This document shows, in pieces, positions 1 through 7,681 of a stretch of 64,000 bases of DNA (the first letter of the stretch is position 1; each line of letters begins with the position of its first letter). Source of the DNA: Bog-473 sp036268485 (lineage in GTDB: Bacteria; Actinomycetota; Acidimicrobiia; Acidimicrobiales; RAAP-2); NCBI GenBank assembly GCA_036268485.1, contig DATAUC010000109.1, forward strand, positions 124,001 to 188,000. Reading direction: 5' to 3'. The notes beneath the pieces were generated by a model. The model searched no databases and was not told the DNA's origin. It saw only the letters and a program-made list of their open reading frames with translations. Position numbers and translations under genes: made by a program.

Positions 1-495
1 CTCGGCAACGGCCGCATCCACGTCCCACATGGGAACGATCCCCAGCGGGATGAAGCGCCCCGGGTAGGCGCCGCACCATTCGTCAATGGCCCAATCGTTA
101 TAGGCCTGCAGCATGACAAGTGCGATCTCCTTGTCGCTCGCCTCTGAAAATGTTCGGGCATTCCAGCCGGCCATGGTGGGAAAGCACATCGACCCGAGGA
201 CCCCGTTGGCGTCCATGTCGCGCACGCGCTCATGAACATCGAAGCAACCGGGGCGAAGCTCCGTGTAGGTACCCGGGTTGAATCCCCACTCCTCCGATGG
301 CCAGCCAACCGTGGCGGCCATACCGAACGATGTGCTGGTCTTCTCTCCCTGGAACACCCAGCGATCGATGCCGTCCTCGTTCACGACCCTGGGGGCTTCG
401 TCGAGCCAGCGCTTGGGCACGTGATTCTCGTACATGTGCGGCGGCTCAATCATGTGGTCGTCGATGCTGACCAGAATCATGTCTTCGAGATTCAT
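1..495 (-). CDS. Amidohydrolase-2 family protein, C-terminal part outside the window
   Basis: The visible 165 codons match the N-terminal half of the amidohydrolase-2 (TIM-barrel, ACMSD/resorcylate-decarboxylase-like) family. The family's metal-binding start is present as SIDDHMIEPP near residue 10, followed by the typical ERVRDMDANGV segment around residue 100. The start ATG at 495 has a good ribosome site (GGAGGG). A second ATG 15 bases downstream is possible. It lies 31 bases after the P450 gene and is probably the third gene of an ALDH-P450-amidohydrolase operon. Family members are hydrolases or non-oxidative decarboxylases; the substrate is unknown. The stop codon lies beyond the window edge. 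Confidence 0.85.
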   Translation of the reverse strand, partial: MNLEDMILVSIDDHMIEPPHMYENHVPKRWLDEAPRVVNEDGIDRWVFQGEKTSTSFGMAATVGWPSEEWGFNPGTYTELRPGCFDVHERVRDMDANGVLGSMCFPTMAGWNARTFSEASDKEIALVMLQAYNDWAIDEWCGAYPGRFIPLGIVPMWDVDAAVAE

Positions 496-526
496 CGCTT
501 CACCCTCCGGCTTCTTGTCCCCCATG

Positions 527-1723
527 TCACGCGGTGCGAACGGGGAGAGTCTCCCAACCACGGACCGTCGATGTCTTCGCCCGTCGGGCCCGGTCGTAGT
601 CGACTTCCCAACGAGGAAAACGTTGCAGCACTTCCTCTAAGGCGATCCGACCTTCCAGACGAGCCAGAGCCGCGCCCAGGCAGAGGTGGATGCCATAGCC
701 AAAGGCCAGGTGTCGTCCAACCTCCCGATGGATATCAAAGCTGTCGCCATTCTCAAAGTGGCGGTCGTCCCGATTGCCCGAGCCGTTCAGCAGGACCATC
801 ACGCTGCCCTCGGGCACCTTCTGGTCGTGAAGCTCGACATCGCGGGTGACATAGCGGGCCTGCACCGGCGAGGGTGACTCGTAACGGAGGATCTCTTCGA
901 TGGCGTTGTTGACCAGCGATCGATCGGCCGCCAATTCCCTGAGTTGATCCGGATGGTCGCTGAGGAGTTGCCCGGTGAAGCCGATGAGACGTGCCGTCGT
1001 CTCATTGCCAGCTCCGGCGATCAACATCACATACGTGAGCACCTCATCACGGTGAAGGGTGCGCCTCGTTCCCGTCTCGTCCTCGAACTCACTCGTCATC
1101 AACTCAGTCATCAGGTCGTCCGAGGGATGATCGGCTCGCCAGTCGATGTAGTCGCCGAACACAGAGGCCTGTGCCATGGCGTCGATCGTCGCTGGCGGGG
1201 CTCCCTCCTCAAGACGGAGGCTCTGGTCGATCTGCTCCCGAATGGCAACCTGATCCTCTTCGGGAATGCCCAGCAGCATGCCGATGGTCCGCATCGGCAT
1301 AAAAGCGCCGAGGTCTGCAATGAAGTCGAAACCGCCCTGACCCACGAGTGGATCAAGTACCTCGGCGCAATAGGCCCGCACCTCACCCTCGAGGGCCTGC
1401 ATCTTCTTCGGGGTGAAAACCCGCGAGAGAAGCGACCGGTGCATGGTGTGCACCGGGGGGTCCTCCATAAGGATGATGCCCGGCGGGAGCTCGATATTGG
1501 CCTGAATGATCTCGAGGATCGACCCTCTGCCCGAGATGTACGTGCCCCAATCCAACATCGCCGCGTCGATGTCGGCGAAGCGACTCAACGCGAAGAACTG
1601 GTACTTCTCATTCCAATAGAGAGGAGCCTCGTCACGGAGCCGCTTCCAAACGGGATACGGGTTGGCGTCGATCTCGAAGTCGTAGGGGTCGTAGTAGATC
1701 TCCCCCGATGCATCTGCAGACAT
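527..1723 (-). CDS. Cytochrome P450
   Basis: A 398-residue soluble class I bacterial P450, a haem monooxygenase that needs ferredoxin and reductase partners. All landmarks are visible: I-helix oxygen-activation motif AGAGNETT, the K-helix ExxR in EEILRYE, and the haem-cysteine loop FGYGIHLCLG near residue 345. It follows the ALDH gene by 15 bases and precedes an amidohydrolase by 31, so all three are probably co-transcribed. It is a close paralogue of the P450 at 54467-55666: both begin with a YYDPYDF..DA.PYP.WKRLRDEAP block and share the RVFTP segment. The substrate cannot be deduced. The adjoining ALDH suggests an alcohol or aldehyde product. Confidence 0.95.
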   Translation of the reverse strand: MSADASGEIYYDPYDFEIDANPYPVWKRLRDEAPLYWNEKYQFFALSRFADIDAAMLDWGTYISGRGSILEIIQANIELPPGIILMEDPPVHTMHRSLLSRVFTPKKMQALEGEVRAYCAEVLDPLVGQGGFDFIADLGAFMPMRTIGMLLGIPEEDQVAIREQIDQSLRLEEGAPPATIDAMAQASVFGDYIDWRADHPSDDLMTELMTSEFEDETGTRRTLHRDEVLTYVMLIAGAGNETTARLIGFTGQLLSDHPDQLRELAADRSLVNNAIEEILRYESPSPVQARYVTRDVELHDQKVPEGSVMVLLNGSGNRDDRHFENGDSFDIHREVGRHLAFGYGIHLCLGAALARLEGRIALEEVLQRFPRWEVDYDRARRAKTSTVRGWETLPVRTA

Positions 1724-1738
1724 CCGCGTTCCTACCGG

Positions 1739-3226
1739 CTAGCCGGCGGGCCAGGAAACAGACTTGACCTCGAGGTACTGCTCGAAACCGGGCTTACCGT
1801 TCTGGCGCCCGATGCCGCTCTGCTTGTACCCACCGAAGGGCAGGTCAGGGCCGTAGGGGGCGCCACCGTTGACGCTCACGCCACCGGTGCGGATGCGCCG
1901 AGCCACGGCCAGTGAACGCTCGGTCGAGCCTGAGAACACGCCGCCTGAGAGCCCGTACTGGCTGTCATTGGCGATGCGGACAGCGTCGTCCTCGTCTTCG
2001 AACGGGATGACCACCAGGACCGGGCCGAAAATCTCTTCCTGGGCAATGGTCATGGAGTTATCAACGTCGGTGAAGAGCGTCGGCTCGACCCAGTACCCCT
2101 TGGAGAATTCGTCGCCCGATGGCTTGCCTCCGCCCACGGCCAGCGTGGCTCCTTCGGCCTTCCCCTTCTCGATGTATCCCAACACGCGCTCGCGCTGCCT
2201 GGCCGAGATGAGCGGTCCCATGATCACGTCGGGACGCTGCGGGTCGCCGTAGGGAACGGCAGCGAACAAGCCCTTGAGCATTTCGACGCCCTCTTCGTAG
2301 CGCGAGCGAGGCAACAGCATCCGGGTCTGGATGGCGCAGCCCTGGCCGGCGTGGAAGCACGAGCCCATGCCCATGAGGGTGGCCAAGCCCAGGTCGGCGT
2401 CTTCGAGCACGATGGTGGCTGATTTGCCGCCGAGTTCGAGGAAGACACGCTTCATAGTGGCGGCCCCCTTCTCCATGATGCGACGGCCGACACCGGTTGA
2501 ACCGGTGAACGAGATCATGTCGACCTTGGGGGACAGCGTGAGTTCTTCGCCAACGAGGTGATCGGACGAGGTGACCACGCTGATCACGCCGGCCGGGATG
2601 TCGGTCTTCTCGGCAATGAGGCGACCGAGGAAGGTGGCGTTCCACGGCGTATCAGGCGCTGGCTTCACAATCATCGTATTGCCGGTGGCCAGGGCCTGTC
2701 CCACTTTGTGCAGGGTCACTTCCGCCGGGAAGTTCCACGGGACGATGGCCCCCACGACGCCGACCGGCTCACGCCAAATGCGGCGCGAATCGACCGAACC
2801 GGTGATGCTCAATGCGTCCGGCAGGACGGTCTCCCACTCGTACTCGAGGATCTGCTTGGCTGGCCACACCATCGCCTCCGACAGGGGAGCGTCGAGCTGG
2901 GGGCCATTGGTGGTCATACGGGGACAGCCAACCTCGAGGATGAGCTGTTCGCGCAGCTCCTCCTGCTCGGACTGAAGAGCATCGTGCAGCTGCTCGAGGC
3001 ACTTCTTCCGGAAGGCGTGATTGGTGGACCAGTCGGTCTCGTCGAAGGCCCGCCGGGCCGCATCGATGGCCCGGTGCATTTCCGCCGTCGAGGCGTCGGA
3101 CACGGAGCCCAGCACTTCCTCGGTGGCCGGGTTGATGTTCTCGAAGGTCTTGCCAGAATCGGCTTCAACCAGCTTTCCGTCAATGAGCATCCGCTGCTCG
3201 GGATTTACCTTCACTGCCTCGGTCAC
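1739..3226 (-). CDS. NAD(P)-dependent aldehyde dehydrogenase
   Basis: A 495-residue ALDH-superfamily enzyme that oxidises an aldehyde to the carboxylic acid. The cofactor motif FTGSTGVG, the catalytic glutamate in LELGGKS and the catalytic cysteine in GQGCAIQTR (about residue 300) are all present, as is the C-terminal LPFGGYKQSGIGR. It is first in an operon with a P450 and an amidohydrolase, so oxidation after P450 hydroxylation is a reasonable role. It is very similar along its whole length to the ALDH at 40146-41627, with the same HLVGEELTLSPKVD and CAIQTRMLLPRSRYEEGVE blocks. The two are recent paralogues or serve parallel branches of one pathway. Confidence 0.95.
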   Translation of the reverse strand: MTEAVKVNPEQRMLIDGKLVEADSGKTFENINPATEEVLGSVSDASTAEMHRAIDAARRAFDETDWSTNHAFRKKCLEQLHDALQSEQEELREQLILEVGCPRMTTNGPQLDAPLSEAMVWPAKQILEYEWETVLPDALSITGSVDSRRIWREPVGVVGAIVPWNFPAEVTLHKVGQALATGNTMIVKPAPDTPWNATFLGRLIAEKTDIPAGVISVVTSSDHLVGEELTLSPKVDMISFTGSTGVGRRIMEKGAATMKRVFLELGGKSATIVLEDADLGLATLMGMGSCFHAGQGCAIQTRMLLPRSRYEEGVEMLKGLFAAVPYGDPQRPDVIMGPLISARQRERVLGYIEKGKAEGATLAVGGGKPSGDEFSKGYWVEPTLFTDVDNSMTIAQEEIFGPVLVVIPFEDEDDAVRIANDSQYGLSGGVFSGSTERSLAVARRIRTGGVSVNGGAPYGPDLPFGGYKQSGIGRQNGKPGFEQYLEVKSVSWPAG

Positions 3227-3348
3227 CGTCTGATCCTCCCCCGTCGTCGGGACTCCGCCCCGCTCACGCGGGCCTCTATGGAGAGCGTTACATACGCACC
3301 GACGCTCAAATTGACGCCTGTGGCGCCTCCAAACGGAGGGTATCTGAC

Positions 3349-3370
3349 TTTGACGTCGCCGTCAAAAATC
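3349..3370 (+). promoter_or_regulatory. Inverted repeat TTTGAC-N6-GTCAAA in the ALDH/TesB divergent region
   Basis: The sequence TTTGAC, six bases, GTCAAA forms an 18-base inverted repeat at 3349-3366 and continues into AATC. It lies 70 bases upstream of the thioesterase start and about 120 upstream of the ALDH start. Very similar strings (TTGACGTC, a few bases, GT, then AAAAT) occur upstream of the CoA-transferase at 11129 and the amidohydrolase at 15242. TTGACG could also be a -35 box (TAGGCT follows after 19 bases). An operator or promoter element is inferred. Confidence 0.4.
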
Positions 3371-3436
3371 GCAGTAGGCTCGGCCCGCCCGGCAACCGGC
3401 TATCTAATTCTTGGCGAATTGGCATTAGGAGGTCCG

Positions 3437-4267
3437 ATGTTCACGATCGAAGCATTTGTCGATGCCCTGACATTGGAGTCGGTGGGCGACGACCGGTTTC
3501 GCGCCCACAATCTGCCCTCCGAACACGGCGTGGTCTTCGGTGGGCAGCTTCTGGCCCAGTCAGTCATGGCCGGGTTGGCCGGTCAGGAAGGCAAATCCCT
3601 CAAGACCATCCAGACCGTCTTCGCCCGTGGTGGCGCGCCCGACCTCCCGCTCGAGATTGAGGTTGACCGTATGCATGGCGGACGATCGGTAGCCAGCAGC
3701 ACCGTCACCATCAGCCAGGGGGATCAGGTGGTGACCCGATCGCTCGTGCTCCTGAGCGCCCCCGAGCCCGACGTGATCCGTCATGCCGATACAGCGCTCC
3801 GAGGGACCAGACCTGACGAAGTGGCAACCACCGCCCGGCAGATAGGAGCCTGGGAGATCGGCATCATCGGTGACGTCGACCTCAGCGACCCCGAACTGGT
3901 TGGGCCGCCCGAGCTCGACGTGTGGATCCGCTTTGTCGGTGCGCCCGATGACCCCGCCCTTGACCAGGCCCTGGTGGCCTACTCAACCGACGGATTTCTC
4001 ATCGGCACGGCCATGCGCCCACACGCCGGCGTTGGTCAGGCCCAGGCCCATCGCACGTTGTCGACCGGCGTGCTCAGCCACACGCTGACGTATCACGAGC
4101 GCTGCCCCGCCGCCGAGTGGCATCTCCTGGAGCAAAGGAGCACCTATGCCGGGCACGGTCGCAGCTATGGCCGGGGCGACATCTACCGGTCCGATGGACA
4201 GCTGGCTGCCTCATTCGTCCAGGACGCCATGATCCGTGCCCGTTCTGGGGGAGCGGGCAAGCTCTAA
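3437..4267 (+). CDS. Acyl-CoA thioesterase, TesB-like double hotdog
   Basis: A 276-residue protein with the layout of acyl-CoA thioesterase II (TesB): two hotdog domains that hydrolyse acyl-CoA to free acid and CoA. The first contains SEHGVVFGGQLLAQ and the RMHGGRSVASSTVTI strand; the second holds the catalytic-type segment around YSTDGFLIGTAM and SLDH-like position LSHTLTYH. The start at 3437 is set by an AGGAGG site four bases upstream. The reading frame stays open much further upstream, but that part lies antisense to the ALDH gene and is not coding. The gene converges on and overlaps the esterase gene by four bases. It probably releases CoA during lipid or acid catabolism. Confidence 0.85.
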   Translation: MFTIEAFVDALTLESVGDDRFRAHNLPSEHGVVFGGQLLAQSVMAGLAGQEGKSLKTIQTVFARGGAPDLPLEIEVDRMHGGRSVASSTVTISQGDQVVTRSLVLLSAPEPDVIRHADTALRGTRPDEVATTARQIGAWEIGIIGDVDLSDPELVGPPELDVWIRFVGAPDDPALDQALVAYSTDGFLIGTAMRPHAGVGQAQAHRTLSTGVLSHTLTYHERCPAAEWHLLEQRSTYAGHGRSYGRGDIYRSDGQLAASFVQDAMIRARSGGAGKL

Positions 4268-5220
4268 CGGAGCTGGCGGCGCAGCCAGTCCTCCGTGCAG
4301 TGGCCGGCCAGCTGCACGGCGGCGGCACCGGGCACGATGAGATAGGCGTGCGGCAACCCGGCGATGACGTGGAGTTCGCACGGAACGCCGGCCTGGTTGA
4401 GCCGTTGGGCGTAGGCGACGTCCTCATCCCGGAAACCGTCGATCGAACCAACCACGATGCAGGTGGGTGGAAGCCCGACCAGATCCGTGGCCCGCGCGGC
4501 AGCGGCGTACGGCTCAAGATCCGCTGCCCCGTAACGATCGCCTAGGTACGAGCGCCAGCCCAATTGGTTCGCCGCGAAGTCCCAGACGAACAGCCCTTCG
4601 GCTTGAATCGACAGGGTGTCCTGACGATCGTCGAGCATGGGACAATCCAGGAGCTGGAAGGCGACCGGGAACTCGCCCCGATCCCGGGCCAACAACGCCA
4701 GGGCGGCGGCCAATCCTCCACCGGCGCTGAGCCCGTAGATGCCGATCCGGGCGGGGTCGATGCCAAGTTCGTCGGCGTGCTGGTGGGTCCATTGCAATGC
4801 GGCATAGCAATCCTCGAGAGGACCTGGGTAGGGCGTCTCGGGGGCCAACCGATAGTCGACCGACACCCCCACGATCCCCAACGACTGACACCACTGCTGG
4901 AGCAGCGTGTCATCCATTTCATAGGAGCCAATCAGGTACCCGCCACCGTGCATGGTCACGATGGCGGGGCGCACACCTCTTTCGGACTTGGCCCGATGCA
5001 CGCGGACGCGCACCGGAGGGTCGCCCGGCACCAGATGTTCGATTCGTTCCACCGCATCGGACAGTCCAGGGGTGGCAAAGGAGGCGCTACGCATCATCGT
5101 GAGCGACTCGAGGTCCAGTGGTGGGAGCTCAAAGGACCCGAGGATCGGCTGAAGTTCAGGATCGAGCAGATGGCGCACGCCGGGCGGCGTGTTTGCGGGC
5201 TGAGAAGTCGATTCCGTCAC
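4264..5220 (-). CDS. Alpha/beta hydrolase-3 esterase (hormone-sensitive-lipase family)
   Basis: A 318-residue carboxylesterase of the HSL (family IV) group. The oxyanion motif HGGGYLIGSYE sits near residue 90, the nucleophile elbow is GLSAGGG (about residue 165), and the acid and histidine of the triad fit DGFRDED and LPHAY near the C-terminus. No signal peptide is evident, so it should be cytoplasmic and act on short acyl esters. Its start overlaps the stop of the SDR gene by four bases (ATGA), indicating translational coupling. The pair could open and oxidise an ester or lactone. The natural substrate is unknown. Confidence 0.9.
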   Translation of the reverse strand: MTESTSQPANTPPGVRHLLDPELQPILGSFELPPLDLESLTMMRSASFATPGLSDAVERIEHLVPGDPPVRVRVHRAKSERGVRPAIVTMHGGGYLIGSYEMDDTLLQQWCQSLGIVGVSVDYRLAPETPYPGPLEDCYAALQWTHQHADELGIDPARIGIYGLSAGGGLAAALALLARDRGEFPVAFQLLDCPMLDDRQDTLSIQAEGLFVWDFAANQLGWRSYLGDRYGAADLEPYAAAARATDLVGLPPTCIVVGSIDGFRDEDVAYAQRLNQAGVPCELHVIAGLPHAYLIVPGAAAVQLAGHCTEDWLRRQLR

Positions 5221-6050
5221 AGCTCGGTCAATCCACCGGTCCGCACGCTGGCCACGACACCACCGTCAACGGGTAGGTCGACGCCGGTGATGTAGCGGGC
5301 TTGGTCGGACAAGAGAAACGCCACCGCGTTCGCCACCTCCTCTGGAGCACCTTCCCGACCGATGGCCGAGGCGTTGACAAGCATGTCCATGACCGAATGG
5401 GCCTCAGATTCCTGGCGTCCCATGAGCGTGTCGATGATGCCGGGCGTCACCGAGCAGATGCGTGCGCCCAGACGTCCGAACGGCACCGCTTCGCGCCGAA
5501 CCAAGCGATGCACTCCCCGCTTCGCCCACGTGTAGGCCATGCCGGGATCCTCGATGCTGTCCCCGATCGCCTCACGAATCCGGGCCATGAAGTCGGGATG
5601 AAGGGGCTCGTCCAGAACAGCGTCGGCTGGTGCATCGGCATCGGGAATGGCCAGCAGCGCAGAGATAGAGGCGAAGCAAACGATGGCCGTGTTAGCGGTA
5701 GCCAGTGCTCGGCATCCGTCAACCAGCATGGCCGAGCCGACGAGGTCGACGGCCATGATCTCGCGCCAATCCGCCATGGTGGGTGACACTCCGGCGGCGT
5801 GGGCCACCGCACGCAAGGGGCCCGTCGCAGCCACCCGCTCCAGCATGGCCGTGATGGCTCCGTAGTCCTTGACGTCAAGCACGTAGGTCTCAAGTGAGGT
5901 CCGGGTACAAGCGGAGAGTGACTGGGCCGCAGTCTCCACACCAGCTCTGTCCCGATCCACCAGGAACAGCACGTCGACCAGGTCAGCCATGCGCTCGGCA
6001 CAGGCGGCGCCCATCCCACGCGCCGCTCCGGTCACGATGCCAACTGTCAT
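5217..6050 (-). CDS. Short-chain dehydrogenase/reductase
   Basis: A 277-residue classical SDR with the Rossmann motif TGAARGMG at the N-terminus, the AHAAGVSP segment after strand beta-4, and the YTWAK active-site tetrad (YxxxK) near residue 175. The typical C-terminal GVDLPVDGG closes the fold. The enzyme should interconvert an alcohol and a ketone with NAD(P). An AAGGAG ribosome site precedes the ATG at 6050. It is the first gene of a two-gene operon with the downstream esterase (overlap ATGA). It is not closely similar to the SDRs at 18252 and 34663. Confidence 0.9.
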   Translation of the reverse strand: MTVGIVTGAARGMGAACAERMADLVDVLFLVDRDRAGVETAAQSLSACTRTSLETYVLDVKDYGAITAMLERVAATGPLRAVAHAAGVSPTMADWREIMAVDLVGSAMLVDGCRALATANTAIVCFASISALLAIPDADAPADAVLDEPLHPDFMARIREAIGDSIEDPGMAYTWAKRGVHRLVRREAVPFGRLGARICSVTPGIIDTLMGRQESEAHSVMDMLVNASAIGREGAPEEVANAVAFLLSDQARYITGVDLPVDGGVVASVRTGGLTEL

Positions 6051-6215
6051 GTTTGGTCGCTCCTTCGCCGCCTACTTCGGAACCCACCGTAGCGTCGACG
6101 ACACGTTGCGCCGGAAGCTTGTGTGGACGACCCTCGGACTCGAGATCCGCACCCGGGGAGCCGTGAAGATCGAGGGGTAATGTCCCGAGGAGCCAGAACC
6201 AAGGGGGAGGTAGCC

Positions 6216-6995
6216 GTGTCAGAAGAACTGGGCGCCGCCGGATTGCGATTCGAGCGCGAGGGTCCGGTGGCCTGGTGCATCATCGATCGGCCCGAGGCTC
6301 GCAATGCCCTGACGCCCGCCATGTATTTCGGCATCAAACGTGCCGTCCGACTGGTCAACAGCGACCCGGACCTCGCCGCTTTGATCATCACCGGAATCGA
6401 TGATGTGTTTGCGCCCGGCGGCGATCTGGGCGGCCGTCGCCAAGATGGCGACGAGCCGACACCCGACATCGGACACGACATCCTCCCGTTCCTCACCATC
6501 AGGGACAGTCGAGCGCCCGTGGTCTCCGCCGTCAATGGCATCTGCCAGGCCGGGGGTCTTCTGATCGCCATGTTGTCCGATATCGCAGTGGCCAGCGACC
6601 GGGCGACGTTCCGGGTTCCCGAACTCTTACGTGGCATTCCCGATGCCACCTATGCCGCCGTGCTCCCGGCTCATGTGGGCATCGCCATGGCGCGCGACCT
6701 ACTCCTGTCGGCCCGGCGCTTTGACGCCGCCGAGGCGCAGCGGATTGGCGTGATCTCCCGCGTCGTGCCGCACCAGCAGCTACACGACGAAGCACGGCGG
6801 GCCGTGCGGGAGATTCTCCAGACGCCGCCGATGGCCCGGATGCACGTCAAGCGGATGCTCAACGAGCGCTACGGGTTGATTGACTACCAGACGATGTTCT
6901 GGGCTCTTGATGAGTCACCTGAACCACGAGAGGGCATGCGGGCCTTTATGGAGAAACGACCACCGTCATGGGTGCCCGAAGGACTCGACCCGTAG
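6216..6995 (+). CDS. Enoyl-CoA hydratase/isomerase family protein
   Basis: A 259-residue crotonase-fold protein. DRPEARNALT marks the N-terminal strand, and the two oxyanion-hole segments are FAPGGDLGG (about residue 68) and AVNGICQAGG (about residue 105). PELLRGIPD holds the position of the second catalytic acid. It should hydrate or isomerise an enoyl-CoA in beta-oxidation. I place the start at GTG 6216 because a GGGGGAGG site lies five bases upstream. An ATG at 6180 in the same frame has no such site. The divergent SDR gene starts 165 bases away. The intergenic stretch shows no clear operator. Confidence 0.88.
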   Translation: MSEELGAAGLRFEREGPVAWCIIDRPEARNALTPAMYFGIKRAVRLVNSDPDLAALIITGIDDVFAPGGDLGGRRQDGDEPTPDIGHDILPFLTIRDSRAPVVSAVNGICQAGGLLIAMLSDIAVASDRATFRVPELLRGIPDATYAAVLPAHVGIAMARDLLLSARRFDAAEAQRIGVISRVVPHQQLHDEARRAVREILQTPPMARMHVKRMLNERYGLIDYQTMFWALDESPEPREGMRAFMEKRPPSWVPEGLDP

Positions 6996-7004
6996 AAGGC
7001 AACC

Positions 7005-7652
7005 TCAGCCGGTGGCCGGCCGCAGGCAGAAAGCGGTGATCTGGTCGATGTCGGCCCTGGTTGGAACTTCGTGTCGCCACAAATAGTCCGACAACATGCC
7101 GAGGGTGGCGTGGGCGGCCAGCGCCGCATGGAGCTCGGGTGCGTCACTGCCCAGTGCGGCAAAAGGCTGGCTCAAAAGCGACGCCAGCGGCGTGCTGGCG
7201 AAATGACGACCGGCGGCAACGCCTCCTCCGGCAGTGCTGCCGTTCCACAGAACCGCCAAGGTGGTGGCGGCGATGTCGGGATCCGCCTGTGCCAGGACAC
7301 CCTTGACCCATCGGCGCACCTGGTCTTCGGGCGTCGGTGATTTCGCCATCTGATGGGCCAGATAACTCCGGAGCCGCTCGGCGCCATCTTCCAGGATGGC
7401 CGCCACCAGGTCTTCCTTTGATTTGAAGTGCCGGTAGAAGGCGTCATTGGAGAGACCGGAGGCCGCCACAATGTCGGCCACCCGGGGCCTGGTCGACGTG
7501 CCGCCCTGGCCCATGAGTTCAAGCGCAGCATCGAGCAGGCGGCGCACCTCGGCGGCGTACTCGCTCTCCCGCTTGGCCAGGGTGCGACGGGCAATGCGAT
7601 CGGTGACGCCCGGCTCAGGTGATGGTATTGCATTCTTGATACTCAGAATCAT
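7005..7652 (-). CDS. TetR-family transcriptional regulator
   Basis: A 215-residue TetR-type repressor. The N-terminal helix-turn-helix is visible in VADIVAASGLSNDAFYRHF (about residues 60-80), preceded by an unusual 35-residue extension. The C-terminal ligand domain is unclassified. The gene is divergent from the ACAD gene at 7682, leaving only 29 bases between start codons. The start ATG lies inside a 15-base dyad (7644-7658) whose core recurs at three other promoters in this window. Autoregulation and control of the divergent operon are therefore likely. The start is the only ATG available upstream of the helix-turn-helix. The ribosome site is weak, so the message may be leaderless. Confidence 0.9.
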   Translation of the reverse strand: MILSIKNAIPSPEPGVTDRIARRTLAKRESEYAAEVRRLLDAALELMGQGGTSTRPRVADIVAASGLSNDAFYRHFKSKEDLVAAILEDGAERLRSYLAHQMAKSPTPEDQVRRWVKGVLAQADPDIAATTLAVLWNGSTAGGGVAAGRHFASTPLASLLSQPFAALGSDAPELHAALAAHATLGMLSDYLWRHEVPTRADIDQITAFCLRPATG

Positions 7653-7658
7653 ATTCTG
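7644..7658 (+). promoter_or_regulatory. Dyad operator candidate CAGAATCATATTCTG
   Basis: Six-base arms CAGAAT and ATTCTG flank CAT, forming a perfect inverted repeat between the divergent TetR and ACAD genes. The core AATCATATT is repeated exactly at 40096-40110 and 50293-50307, and a looser copy is at 35569-35583. Every copy lies just upstream of a catabolic gene. It is probably the binding site of the adjacent TetR. A shared -10 element is the main alternative. Confidence 0.6.
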
Positions 7659-7681
7659 GCCGAGACCGAGGGAGGGTACAG

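Noticed and set aside
5869..5878. TTGACGTCAA palindrome identical to the one at 15281
   Set aside because: Inside SDR coding sequence (LDVKD codons) and far from any start, so treated as chance. It also weakens the case that the 10-mer alone is an operator.
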